Source of the DNA: Stutzerimonas stutzeri
GTDB taxonomy: Bacteria > Pseudomonadota > Gammaproteobacteria > Pseudomonadales > Pseudomonadaceae
Assembly (NCBI RefSeq): GCF_024448895.1
Contig: NZ_JAMOIC010000005.1
Span: 186,001-250,000, forward strand
Direction: 5' to 3'
Length of the DNA stretch: 64,000 bases
Position 1 is the stretch's first letter, and each line of letters starts with the position of its first letter. The position numbers and the translations under genes were made by a program. The notes beneath the pieces were generated by a model. It was given only the letters and a program-made list of their open reading frames with translations, ran no database searches and was not told the origin of the DNA. Shown one piece after another: positions 1 through 9,835 of this stretch.

Positions 1-585
1 GCGCAGCCGCAGGAACCCCGGCAGATCTAGTTCACCCTCGATCAATGGATGGTGTTGGCGTAGCGCCACCTGCAGCGTTTCACTGGCCCAGCGGCGGCTG
101 TGGAAGCGGGTCGGCACATCAAGGAACCGTCCGACCGCCAGATCGATCTCCCCGTTATCCAACGCTTCGGCGGGCAGGGAGGGCGTCAGGTGCTGGATCG
201 CCAGCTGGATGCCCGGCGCCACCTTCGCCAGATGCGCCATCAGCGCGGGCATGCAGATCAGCTCTACATAGTCGGTCACGGCGATGACGAAGCGCTGCCG
301 GCTGGTCGCTGGATCGAAGAAATCACCGGCATTGAGCGTGTGTTCGATCTGCAGCAAGGCATCGCGAATCGGCGCTTCGAGGCTCAGCGCGCGGGGCGTC
401 GGTTGCATGGCCCGGCCGACCCGCACCAGCAGTGGATCATCGAGCAATTCACGCAACCGATTGAGCGCATTACTGACCGCCGGTTGGCTGAGTGACAGGC
501 GCTCGGCGGCGCGTGAAACGTTGCGCTCTCGCAGCAAGGCGTCTAGCACGCGGAGCAGGTTAAGATCGAAGCTGTAGATATTCAT
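1..585 (-). CDS. LysR-family transcriptional regulator (partial, runs off window start)
   Basis: The reverse strand is open from an ATG at 583-585 to the window edge, 195 codons without a stop, so the missing C-terminus is due to the window boundary and not to truncation. I translated the N-terminus by hand: it begins MNIYSFDLNLLRVLDA and contains the LysR winged-helix segment ERNVSRAAERLSLSQPAVSN followed by NRLRELLDDPLLVR. The start of the periplasmic-binding-like effector domain follows from about residue 90. It is transcribed divergently from the acyl-CoA oxidation genes at 688, the classic arrangement in which a LysR protein controls the neighbouring operon. The inducer cannot be read from sequence; an acyl-CoA or a related metabolite is only inference. 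Confidence 0.9.
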   Translation of the reverse strand, partial: MNIYSFDLNLLRVLDALLRERNVSRAAERLSLSQPAVSNALNRLRELLDDPLLVRVGRAMQPTPRALSLEAPIRDALLQIEHTLNAGDFFDPATSRQRFVIAVTDYVELICMPALMAHLAKVAPGIQLAIQHLTPSLPAEALDNGEIDLAVGRFLDVPTRFHSRRWASETLQVALRQHHPLIEGELDLPGFLRLR

Positions 586-687
586 CGGATGAATTTGAAA
601 CATCACAAGACTAAATTTCAAAAATAGTAGCGTCTTCGTCTATCGTTGGTCTCCAGTTTTTTCTGCCTTGCGACGAGGACTGCTGCA

Positions 688-1926
688 ATGAGCCAAGACC
701 GCTTCGATATCCAGACCGCCGCCGTGATCGGTGCCGGCACCATGGGCCGCGGGATCGTCATGAGCCTGGCCAACGCCGGCGTGCAGGTGCTGTGGCTGGA
801 CAACAACCCCGAGATGCTGGAGCAGGCGCTGGGCGTGGTGGCCGACACCTACGCGCACAACGTGCGCCAGGGTCGCATCGACGAGTCTCAGGCGCAGGCA
901 CGCCGTGCCTGCATCACCAAAGCGGCTGATTACCAGGCGCTGGCCGATGTGGATCTGGTGATCGAGGCGGTCTACGAGAATCTCGAGCTCAAGCAGAACA
1001 TCTTTCGCGAGCTGGACGGCATCGTGAAGCCGAGCGGCATTCTTGCCAGCAACACCTCGGCGCTGGATATAGACGCCATCGCTGCAGTCACCAATCGCCC
1101 CGAACAGGTCGTAGGCCTGCACTTCTTCAGCCCGGCGCACATCATGAAGCTGCTGGAGATCGTCCGCGGCGCGAAGACTTCCAAAGCGGTGCTCGAAGCA
1201 TCCACCGCGCTCGGCAAGCGCATGGGCAAGGTCAGTGTGGTCGCCGGCAACTGCCCGGGCTTCATCGGCAACCGCATGCTCGCCACCTATGTGCGCGAGG
1301 CGCGGATGATGCTGCTCGAAGGCGCCTATCCGCATCAGGTGGACGCCGCGCTGCAGGGCTTCGGTTTTGCCATGGGCCCGTTCCGCATGTACGACGTGGT
1401 CGGCATCGACCTGGAGTGGCGCGCCCGTGAACTGTCCGGCAAGGGCAAGGATGAGCCTGAGGTGCAGGTCGACAATCGTCTCTGCGAGCTGGGCCGCTTC
1501 GGCCAGAAATCGCGCATGGGCTACTACCGCTACGCCGAGGGCAGTCGCCAGGCCGAGCACGATCCTGAGGTCGACGCGCTGGTGCAGCGTGAGTCCGAGC
1601 GGCTCGGCTATGAGCGTCGCGAGATTGGCAGTGAGGAAATCCTCGAGCGCTGCCTGCTGGCACTCGTCAACGAGGGTGCGAAGATCCTGCAGGAAGGCAT
1701 GGCCGAGTCCAGTACCGACATCGACACCGTCTGTCTCAATGGCTACGGCTTCCCGGCTGAAGTCGGCGGGCCGATGACCTGGGCCGATCGTCAGGGGCTT
1801 CCGGCCATTCGTGATCGCCTGAATGCCTTGGCCGAGCAGCACGGCGAGCACTGGAAGCCTGCCGAGCTGATCGACAGCCTGGCCACTCTTGGCGGCCGCT
1901 TCGCCGACCACAAGAAGGAGGCTTGA
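688..1926 (+). CDS. 3-hydroxyacyl-CoA dehydrogenase, NAD-binding
   Basis: A 412-residue enzyme that would oxidise 3-hydroxyacyl-CoA to 3-ketoacyl-CoA with NAD in the cytoplasm. The N-terminal Rossmann domain opens with AAVIGAGTMGRG (residues ~10-20), and the substrate/catalytic part shows LHFFSPAHIMKLLEIV (catalytic His) and NCPGFIGNRM. A second, partial 3HCDH C-terminal module follows (residues ~320-385, GYGFPAEVGGPMTWAD), as in the dehydrogenase half of FadB/FadJ, but the crotonase half is absent. I chose ATG 688 over an upstream in-frame codon because the family sequence starts there and a GAGGAC stretch at 675-680 can serve as ribosome site. The next gene starts 2 nt after its stop, so the two are surely co-transcribed. 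The exact acyl chain is unknown. Confidence 0.9.
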   Translation: MSQDRFDIQTAAVIGAGTMGRGIVMSLANAGVQVLWLDNNPEMLEQALGVVADTYAHNVRQGRIDESQAQARRACITKAADYQALADVDLVIEAVYENLELKQNIFRELDGIVKPSGILASNTSALDIDAIAAVTNRPEQVVGLHFFSPAHIMKLLEIVRGAKTSKAVLEASTALGKRMGKVSVVAGNCPGFIGNRMLATYVREARMMLLEGAYPHQVDAALQGFGFAMGPFRMYDVVGIDLEWRARELSGKGKDEPEVQVDNRLCELGRFGQKSRMGYYRYAEGSRQAEHDPEVDALVQRESERLGYERREIGSEEILERCLLALVNEGAKILQEGMAESSTDIDTVCLNGYGFPAEVGGPMTWADRQGLPAIRDRLNALAEQHGEHWKPAELIDSLATLGGRFADHKKEA

Positions 1927-1928
1927 GC

Positions 1929-3719
<1,791 letters not shown>

Positions 3720-3780
3720 GTGAGGCTGACCCGCGCGGGGCGCGCAGTAGATCAAAGTCGGTTTACTAGCGATGCCTAGT

Positions 3781-3950
3781 TTTGTCCGAGGCCATTCCTT
3801 GCTCCCTTCACCCCTAAGCCGGGCGCCCAACCCTCTCGCCAGTGGGGAGAAGGATTGACGAGTGACGGTAGGACGCGGTGTTGGGCTACAACACAGAACT
3901 ACCCCTCTCCCTCCGGGAGAGGGGTAGGGTGAGGGCGCTTTTCGATAGGC
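3781..3950. repeat. Intergenic inverted GC-rich repeat (REP-like)
   Basis: The 268-nt gap 3720-3987 holds no gene. It contains a perfect hairpin CCCCTCTCCC (3902-3911) / GGGAGAGGGG (3915-3924) with a 3-nt loop, followed by TAGGGTGAGGGCG. A degenerate, oppositely oriented relative (cttcacccctaa ... ccctctcgcc) lies at about 3797-3865. This composition is common as an interspersed palindromic repeat in pseudomonad genomes. It may also terminate the upstream two-gene operon, although there is no U-tract. Confidence 0.6.
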
Positions 3951-3987
3951 CGTTACCGAAGCCGAATAAAAACAGTCAGGAGGCAGC

Positions 3988-5151
3988 ATGCATCCGTTCA
4001 GCTTTGCCACAACCGCGCAATTGATCTGTGAGCCCGGCTCTTCTCGCCGTTTGGCTAGCCTCTGCAAGGAGCGCGGGGCGCGTTCCGTATTGGTCGTCAC
4101 CGATCCGGGTATTACCCGTTTCGGCTTGCTCAATGAGGTCTTGCCTGGCTTCGAAAGCGAGGGCCTGTCGGTTGCCGTCTACGATCAGGTCATCGCCGAT
4201 CCGCCGGAACACATCGTCATGACGGCGGTGGAGCAGGCCCGGGCGGTGGGAGCCGATCTCATCATCGGCTTTGGTGGCGGCAGCTCCATGGACGTCGCCA
4301 AGCTGGTGGCGTTGCTGGCGCATCCGGCCTGTGCGCAATCACTGCAGGACATCTACGGTGTCGGCAATGCCAAGGGCCAGCGCCTGCCGCTGATTCAGGT
4401 GCCGACCACCGCCGGCACTGGCTCGGAAGTCACGCAGATCGCCATCATCACAACTGGCGAAACCACCAAGATGGGCGTGGTCTCGACTCTGCTGCTGCCC
4501 GATCTGGCGCTGCTCGATGCCGATCTCACCCTCGGTTTGCCACCTGCAGTCACCGCAGCCACCGGCATCGATGCCATGGTGCACGCCATCGAGGCCTACA
4601 CCAGTGCGTTGAAGAAAAACCCCATGTCCGACCTGCTGGCCCGCGAGGCGCTGCGCCTGCTGGCGGCCAACCTCGACGAGGCGGTGCACAACGGCAGCAA
4701 TCGAGAGGCGCGCCAGGCCATGCTGCTCGGCGCGTGCCTGGCCGGGCAGGCGTTCGCCAATGCGCCGGTGGCTGCGGTGCATGCCTTGGCCTATCCGCTG
4801 GGTGGCAATTTTCATATCCCGCACGGGCTGTCGAACGCGCTGGTGTTGCCGCAGGTGCTGCGCTTCAACGTCAGCGCGGCGACCACGCATTACGGCGAGC
4901 TGGCGCCGATCATCCTCGGCGACCGGCTGCGCACGGACGACCCATCGACCTACGCCGAACAGCTGATCGAGGAATTCGAGCAGATGAGCGCGCGCGTTGG
5001 CCTGCCGACGCGGCTGCGCGATGCTGGCGTGCCGGAGGAGATGCTGCCGCAGCTGGCCAAGGAGGCGATGCTGCAGCAGCGCCTGCTGGTCAACAACCCG
5101 CGCGAAGTCACCGAAGCCGATGCGCTGGCGATCTATCGCGCTGCCTATTGA
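3988..5151 (+). CDS. Iron-containing alcohol dehydrogenase (group III)
   Basis: A 387-residue NAD(P)-dependent alcohol dehydrogenase of the FucO/AdhB type. GFGGGSSMDVAK (~residues 92-103) is the nucleotide-binding glycine-rich turn. The metal ligands are in place: Asp and His in GIDAMVHAIEAYTS, then the two His of VHALAYPLGG and HIPHGLSNA. The length matches the family. A strong ribosome site (AGGAGG) precedes the ATG by about 6 nt. The neighbours suggest it may feed an alcohol or aldehyde into the acyl-CoA branch upstream, but the REP-like gap before it means it may have its own promoter. The substrate cannot be predicted. Confidence 0.92.
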   Translation: MHPFSFATTAQLICEPGSSRRLASLCKERGARSVLVVTDPGITRFGLLNEVLPGFESEGLSVAVYDQVIADPPEHIVMTAVEQARAVGADLIIGFGGGSSMDVAKLVALLAHPACAQSLQDIYGVGNAKGQRLPLIQVPTTAGTGSEVTQIAIITTGETTKMGVVSTLLLPDLALLDADLTLGLPPAVTAATGIDAMVHAIEAYTSALKKNPMSDLLAREALRLLAANLDEAVHNGSNREARQAMLLGACLAGQAFANAPVAAVHALAYPLGGNFHIPHGLSNALVLPQVLRFNVSAATTHYGELAPIILGDRLRTDDPSTYAEQLIEEFEQMSARVGLPTRLRDAGVPEEMLPQLAKEAMLQQRLLVNNPREVTEADALAIYRAAY

Positions 5152-5209
5152 TTCTGTCGGCACACGCCATTGACTGCGGTGTGCCGGTTTGCTGAACAGG
5201 GTTTTACGT

Positions 5210-5650
5210 ATGGCCGAACAACCGCAGCACCTGCGCGCCGACTACCGTCACTTCCAGCCGATCACCACACGCTGGCATGACAACGACATCTACGGTCACG
5301 TGAACAACGTCGTCTATTACAGCTATTTCGACAGCGCGGTGAATGCCTATCTGATCGAGCGTGGCGGGCTGGATATCCACGAAGGGGAGGTGGTCGGCTT
5401 CGTAGTCAGCTCGTCCTGTGACTACTTCGCGTCCATCGCCTTTCCGGATGCGCTGGACGTCGGCATGCGGGTGCGAAAACTGGGTAACAGTTCAGTGCAA
5501 TACGAGCTGGCGATTTTCAAGCAGGGTGAGGACGAAGCCTGCGCAGCGGGGCGCTTCGTGCATGTCTTCGTCGATCGGGCGAGCAATCGGCCCACGCCGA
5601 TCCCGGAAGGGCTACGCACGGCGCTGCAATCGCTGTTAGTGGCCGAATAA
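5210..5650 (+). CDS. Acyl-CoA thioesterase, 4HBT hotdog-fold family
   Basis: A 146-residue hotdog-fold thioesterase. The signature WHDNDIYGHVNNVVYYSYFD (residues ~21-40) carries the catalytic Asp of the 4-hydroxybenzoyl-CoA thioesterase/YbgC class. It would hydrolyse an acyl-CoA to free acid and CoA in the cytoplasm. The ATG at 5210 is preferred over an upstream TTG because an ACAGG element lies 9-13 nt upstream and the family begins near here. It follows the Fe-alcohol dehydrogenase by 58 nt and completes a small acyl-CoA cluster. A self-complementary GGCCGAAT/ATTCGGCC sequence straddles its stop codon. Confidence 0.88.
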   Translation: MAEQPQHLRADYRHFQPITTRWHDNDIYGHVNNVVYYSYFDSAVNAYLIERGGLDIHEGEVVGFVVSSSCDYFASIAFPDALDVGMRVRKLGNSSVQYELAIFKQGEDEACAAGRFVHVFVDRASNRPTPIPEGLRTALQSLLVAE

Positions 5651-5658
5651 ATTCGGCC
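5641..5658. repeat. Short palindrome GGCCGAAT-aa-ATTCGGCC at gene end
   Basis: Perfect 8-bp arms (5641-5648 and 5651-5658) with a 2-nt loop overlap the stop codon of the thioesterase gene. Followed by CTACGCGTG. The same design recurs at 5850-5867, which suggests a small interspersed repeat family rather than two independent terminators. Confidence 0.55.
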
Positions 5659-5849
5659 CTACGCGTGATTTGCAACTCAGGGGAAGCGTATGCCTGCGCC
5701 GCGAGCATTTGTCGCCAGGTCTCTGCAGTTATGGCAGCGACCGGCGAGCGGTCTTGGATCGATTGCGTTCGATATTGGGTGTGTACGCTGTCATGAGCGA
5801 ATGACGAATAGGGCGCGGCATGACTGGAACGCATCGCGCTAGCAGCAGC

Positions 5850-5874
5850 GGGCGAATGAATTCGCCCCTACAGG
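5850..5874. repeat. Second copy of the GAATTC-centred palindrome
   Basis: GGGCGAAT (5850-5857) and ATTCGCCC (5860-5867) flank a 2-nt loop and are followed by CTACAGG. It lies just beyond the stop of the leftward glycine-zipper gene, so it could terminate that transcript. The rest of the gap 5659-5849 contains nothing I can support as a gene. Confidence 0.55.
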
Positions 5875-5875
5875 C

Positions 5876-6337
5876 TCAGTCGCGGTGCCTGTGCTTATGC
5901 TTGTGATGACCCTTGGCTTTGCCCGGATGCCCGTAGTAGCGGCGGTCATCACGGTAGCGGCGATCATTGCGATAGTCCTCATCGTCGCCGTAGGCATTGC
6001 CGATGGCGCCGCCAGCTCCGCCTCCGACCGCAGCACCAATGAGACCACCCCTGCTGCCGCCGACGCGCTGGCCAATCACGTTGCCGCCTGCTGCGCCAAG
6101 GCCGCCACCGATGGCCGCTTCGGTACGGCTGCGCTTGTCGGCGCCGACCATACCGCCTGCAGCCCCACCAACACCGGCTCCGATCGTAGCGCCGGTCGAG
6201 CCGCCAAGGTGTTCACCCACTACCGAACCGAGCGCGCCGCCCAGTGCGCCGCCGACGGCGGCTTCGGTATTGCTCGCCTGGGCGAATCCGCCGCAGGTGA
6301 GGCCAAGGGAGAGAAGCAGCAGCTGCAGTGACTTCAT
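5876..6337 (-). CDS. Exported glycine-zipper protein with charged His-rich tail
   Basis: A 153-residue protein with a signal peptide (MKSLQLLLLSLGLTCGGFAQAS, cleavage near residue 22). Residues ~25-115 are almost entirely glycine-zipper repeats (GGALGGALGSVVGEHLGG, GGLGAAGGNVIGQRVGG), the pattern of outer-membrane/periplasmic Gly-zipper domains that pack as membrane helices. The last ~37 residues switch sharply to a charged tail rich in Asp, Arg, Tyr and His, ending HHKHKHRHRD. The ATG at 6337 was chosen because it begins the signal peptide; the reading frame continues upstream without a plausible signal. The tail could bind metal or nucleic acid, but that is speculation. No operon partner. 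Confidence 0.8.
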   Translation of the reverse strand: MKSLQLLLLSLGLTCGGFAQASNTEAAVGGALGGALGSVVGEHLGGSTGATIGAGVGGAAGGMVGADKRSRTEAAIGGGLGAAGGNVIGQRVGGSRGGLIGAAVGGGAGGAIGNAYGDDEDYRNDRRYRDDRRYYGHPGKAKGHHKHKHRHRD

Positions 6338-6477
6338 GGGCACCTCGGTACAGAGCCGGCTTAGCGGCGAATTGTCGCCATTGACCGGCATGTCCCGCAG
6401 TGGGTTCCGCTTGCCGCCATGCGGTGGCTGAAAACTGGAGGCCGTTCACATATTACATGTGGCTCAGCTGAAATCGG

Positions 6478-7566
6478 TCAGAGCAGGCTCTCTCGACGCC
6501 ATTGCTCCAGCGCCTGAGTCAGCGTCAGTACCTCGCCTGGCCGGCTCAGGGCGTAGCCCGGCAAGCGGCCAATGGACGCCTGGAATTCGGGGTTCTGCAA
6601 AACTCGCAGCAAGGCTGCCATGGCAGGCAGTTCGAGGCTGTCCTCTCGGCATAGCAGGCAATAATGTTCCCGAGCCATGGGGATGAAGTCGAGACCGAAC
6701 TGACGGGCCGCCGCCTCGACCCCGAACCCCACATCAGCCATGCCGCTGGCAACGTAGGCTGCTACAGCCGCATGCGTGAACTCCTCGTTATGGAAGCCGT
6801 TGATCGCTGAACTATCCAGCTTGTCGCGCTGAAGCAGGTCCTCGAGCAACATGCGAGTGCCCGAACCCTGCTCGCGATTGACGAAGCGCAGATTGGCGGC
6901 ACCCAAGCCCTTCAGACCCTCGATGCCGTGCGGATTGCCCGGAGCGAGCATCAAGCCCTGAGTGCGCACGACGAAGGTGATCACGCGCTGGTCTGGACGC
7001 AGCCATGGCTGGATCCTATCCATGCTCAGGCTTCCGAGCGGCCCGGCAGGCACATGCAGGCCGGCCACCTCGCAATCACGACGGTGCAGGGCGACGATCG
7101 CCTCATTGCCACGGCGAAACTGGACCTCCCACTGCCAGCCCGGGTCACGTTCCAGCCATTCGCGCAATGCGGCTACAGCAAACCCGTGGCTGGCATGGAT
7201 GCGCAGGCCGGGGTTGCTTGCCTGCAGCACCCGGTTCAGCTCCAGCTCCAGCTCGCTTGCCAGGTTGTCCAGCTGAGGCGACAGGCGCGCTTTGATGCGC
7301 TGGTCGGCCCACAGCAGTTTCTCCCCCAGCGGCGCCAGCCGCGCCCCCTTGCCCCGCTCCAGATCGATCAGCGGGCTCCCGAAGAACGCCTGCCACTTGC
7401 CCAGCAGGTTCCAGGCATGGCGATAGGAATAGCCGACGCGAGCGGCGGCTTCGGTCAGTTTGCCGGTGTCGTGCACGGCCTGCAGCAGCGCCAGGCCCTG
7501 TGGGTCCAGGGTGCTGCCGTCGGGCTGATGAAAGCGCCAGCGCGGCTGGATCTCGATTCTAATCAT
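6478..7566 (-). CDS. ModE-type HTH / periplasmic-binding-like regulator, probable formate dehydrogenase regulator
   Basis: A 362-residue two-part regulator. Residues ~1-110 match the N-terminal winged helix of ModE (LLQAVHDTGKLTEAAARVGY, SYRHAWNLLGKWQAFFGSPL, ERGKGARLAPLGEKLLW). Residues ~120-350 form a PBP-like sensor domain (GLRIHASHGFAVAALREWL; NREQGSGTRMLLEDLL; ADVGFGVEAAARQFGLDFIP), the class predicted to bind molybdate-like or small-molecule ligands, in place of the TOBE/Mop domain of true ModE. It is divergent from the fds operon with 201 nt between them, so it probably responds to formate and/or molybdate and controls fds. Comparable regulators adjoin fds genes in other proteobacteria. 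Confidence 0.85.
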   Translation of the reverse strand: MIRIEIQPRWRFHQPDGSTLDPQGLALLQAVHDTGKLTEAAARVGYSYRHAWNLLGKWQAFFGSPLIDLERGKGARLAPLGEKLLWADQRIKARLSPQLDNLASELELELNRVLQASNPGLRIHASHGFAVAALREWLERDPGWQWEVQFRRGNEAIVALHRRDCEVAGLHVPAGPLGSLSMDRIQPWLRPDQRVITFVVRTQGLMLAPGNPHGIEGLKGLGAANLRFVNREQGSGTRMLLEDLLQRDKLDSSAINGFHNEEFTHAAVAAYVASGMADVGFGVEAAARQFGLDFIPMAREHYCLLCREDSLELPAMAALLRVLQNPEFQASIGRLPGYALSRPGEVLTLTQALEQWRRESLL

Positions 7567-7661
7567 ATGATATGGGCTTCATATTTGTTCAGGGTTATTG
7601 CCGTGATAATTTGCGGCAACTGGCACTCATGTGCCTGAGTATAAGAACTTTACTTCATATG
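7561..7661. promoter_or_regulatory. Divergent control region with repeated TTCATATG-like elements
   Basis: The 201-nt divergent gap (7567-7767) contains three CATAT-centred elements in otherwise GC-rich DNA: CATATGA at 7564-7570 overlapping the regulator's start codon, TTCATAT at 7578-7584, and TTCATATG at 7654-7661. The first two form an inverted repeat (ATATGA, 8-nt spacer, TCATAT, read on the minus strand). A GATAAT at 7605-7610 could be a -10 element for the fds side. AT-rich inverted repeats fit operators for a ModE-type winged helix; the assignment is inference. Confidence 0.45.
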
Positions 7662-7767
7662 TGGCGAGCCTTCTTGGTTATGCCTGGGACAAGTAGCCCA
7701 TCAACCGTGATGTGTGGCGCTTGTCTCCTGACAGTACCGGTACTAGCCGCCGGCTGGAGCTTCGAAC

Positions 7768-8262
7768 ATGGCCCTTCTTCCCCAGCGCTTCCCCCCTGAG
7801 CAGTGTCTGGCCGTCGCCCGAGAGGTGCTGGCTGCCCACCGCGACCAGCCCGGTGCACTGCTACCCATCCTCCATGACATTCAGGATCGCCTCGGCGCGG
7901 TGCCGCCGGAGCTTCTGCCGGTCATCGCCGAGGACCTTTGTCTGTCGCGCGCCGAGGTGCACGGGGTGGTCAGCTTTTATCACGATTTTCGCGCCACTCC
8001 GCCGGGTCGACATGTGCTCAAGCTGTGCCAGGCAGAGGCCTGCCAGTCGATGGGCGTCAAGGCGCTGACCGCCGAGCTGGAGCAAAAGCTGGGCCTGCCG
8101 CTTGGTGAAACCCTTGCGGACGGCAGCCTGAGCTTCGAGGCAGTGTATTGCCTGGGTAACTGCGCCTGCGCGCCCAACGCGATGCTCAATGGCGAGTTGC
8201 ATGGTCGCGTCGATGCTCAAGAGCTGCTGGCGCTGCTGGCCGAACAGGAGATGCGCGCATGA
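7768..8262 (+). CDS. fdsG: NAD-dependent formate dehydrogenase, gamma subunit (NuoE-like)
   Basis: A 164-residue thioredoxin-fold 2Fe-2S protein homologous to NuoE. The four cluster ligands are visible as CQAEAC (~residues 92-97) and CLGNC (~residues 132-136, CLGNCACAPNAML). It is the small electron-transfer subunit of the cytoplasmic NAD-linked formate dehydrogenase and pairs with FdsB. First gene of the operon; its stop overlaps the fdsB start by 4 nt (ATGA), so translation is coupled. Confidence 0.93.
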   Translation: MALLPQRFPPEQCLAVAREVLAAHRDQPGALLPILHDIQDRLGAVPPELLPVIAEDLCLSRAEVHGVVSFYHDFRATPPGRHVLKLCQAEACQSMGVKALTAELEQKLGLPLGETLADGSLSFEAVYCLGNCACAPNAMLNGELHGRVDAQELLALLAEQEMRA

Positions 8263-9821
8263 CAGGGCCAATCACCGTCTATGTGCCGCGTGACGTCACA
8301 GCCCTAAGCCTTGGCGCTGACAAGGTAGCCAAGGCGCTCGTTACGGAGGCTGCCGCGCGCGGCATCGAGTTGAATCTGGTACGCAATGGCTCGCGTGGGC
8401 TGTTCTGGCTCGAGCCGCTGGTCGAAGTGGCCACCGATGCCGGGCGTGTCGCCTACGGACCGGTCAAGGCAAAGGACGTGTCCGGCCTGTTCGACGCCGG
8501 CTTCCTCGAAGGCAAGGCGCATCCGCTGGGCCATGGCCTGACCGAGGAGATCGAGTACCTCAAGCGCCAGGAGCGCCTGACCTTCGCCCGTGCAGGGATC
8601 ACCGACCCGCTGTCGCTGGACGACTACATCGCTCACGACGGTTATCGCGGTCTCAGGCGCGCCCTGGGCCTGACGCCCGAAGCGATCGTCGCCGAAGTCA
8701 CCGAGTCCGGCCTGCGCGGGCGCGGCGGTGCAGCGTTTCCGACGGGCATCAAATGGCGCACCGTGCTCGGCTGCGAGGCCGCGCAGAAGTACATCGTGTG
8801 CAACGCGGACGAAGGCGATTCGGGCACCTTTTCCGACCGCATGGTGATGGAAGACGACCCCTTCGTGCTGATCGAGGGCATGACCATCGCAGGCCTCGCC
8901 GTCGGCGCGACCATGGGCTACATCTACCTGCGCTCGGAATACCCGCATGCCGAGGCCGTTCTCAACGCAGCCATCGCCAGCGCCAACGCAGCCGGCTACC
9001 TGGGTGGCGACCTGCTCGGCAGCGGTCACGCGTTCCATCTGGAGCTGCGCCGTGGCGCGGGCGCCTATATCTGTGGCGAGGAAACCGCGCTGCTCGAGAG
9101 CATCGAGGGCAGGCGCGGCACCGTGCGGCCGAAGCCCCCGCTGCCGGCCATCGAGGGGCTGTTCGGCAAACCGACGGTTATCAACAACGTCATCTCGCTG
9201 GCCTCGGTGCCCATCATCCTCGATAAGGGCGGCGCCTATTACAAGGATTACGGCATGGGCCGCTCGCTCGGCACCTTGCCGATCCAGCTGACCGGCAACA
9301 TCGCCCGCGGCGGCCTTGTCGAGAAGGCTTTCGGTATCACGCTGCGCGAACTGCTCTATGAATACGGCGGCGGTTCGGCCAGTGGCCGTCCGATCCGTGC
9401 AGTGCAGGTCGGCGGCCCCCTCGGCGCCTATCTGCCGGAGTCGCAGTTCGACACCCCGCTGGACTACGAGGCCTTCGCCGCGCTCGGCGCGGTGCTTGGT
9501 CACGGTGGCATCGTGGTGTTCGACGACACCGTGGATATGGCCGATATGGCGCGCTACGCCATGGAGTTCTGCGCGGTCGAGTCCTGCGGCAAATGCACAC
9601 CCTGCCGGATCGGTTCTACCCGTGGCGAGGAGCTGCTCGACCAGATCATCGTCGCACGCTCCGAAGGGCCGCAGCCGGGCCAAATCGAACTGCTCAAGAG
9701 TCTGTGCGACACCATGCTCGGTGCCTCGCTGTGCGCCCTCGGTGGCATGACACCCTACCCGGTGTTGAGCGCACTCAATCATTTTCCCGAGGATTTCGGC
9801 GACTCCGCCGAAGCCCGCTGA
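8259..9821 (+). CDS. fdsB: NAD-dependent formate dehydrogenase, beta subunit (NuoF-like)
   Basis: A 520-residue diaphorase subunit with FMN, NAD and 4Fe-4S sites. An N-terminal thioredoxin-like region (residues ~1-120) is followed by the NuoF core: GLRGRGGAAFPTGIKW (FMN/NADH loop), CNADEGDSGTFSDR, and GAGAYICGEETALLESIEG. Three cluster ligands lie in ESCGKCTPCR (~residue 445), with the fourth in the later SLCALGG segment. It passes electrons from formate to NAD. The N-terminal extension is typical of FdsB/HoxF-type proteins. Overlaps fdsG by 4 nt; fdsA begins 14 nt downstream. Confidence 0.95.
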   Translation: MTGPITVYVPRDVTALSLGADKVAKALVTEAAARGIELNLVRNGSRGLFWLEPLVEVATDAGRVAYGPVKAKDVSGLFDAGFLEGKAHPLGHGLTEEIEYLKRQERLTFARAGITDPLSLDDYIAHDGYRGLRRALGLTPEAIVAEVTESGLRGRGGAAFPTGIKWRTVLGCEAAQKYIVCNADEGDSGTFSDRMVMEDDPFVLIEGMTIAGLAVGATMGYIYLRSEYPHAEAVLNAAIASANAAGYLGGDLLGSGHAFHLELRRGAGAYICGEETALLESIEGRRGTVRPKPPLPAIEGLFGKPTVINNVISLASVPIILDKGGAYYKDYGMGRSLGTLPIQLTGNIARGGLVEKAFGITLRELLYEYGGGSASGRPIRAVQVGGPLGAYLPESQFDTPLDYEAFAALGAVLGHGGIVVFDDTVDMADMARYAMEFCAVESCGKCTPCRIGSTRGEELLDQIIVARSEGPQPGQIELLKSLCDTMLGASLCALGGMTPYPVLSALNHFPEDFGDSAEAR

Positions 9822-9835
9822 TCCGGAGGCACAAC

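Noticed and set aside
5517-5834. 105-codon minus-strand frame over the thioesterase end and gap
   Set aside because: No family resemblance or ribosome site, and it overlaps a certain gene.
7621-7636. Possible sigma-54 promoter (TGGCAC...TGC) before fdsG
   Set aside because: The GG and GC elements are spaced by 9 rather than 10 nt, so it does not meet the -24/-12 rule.
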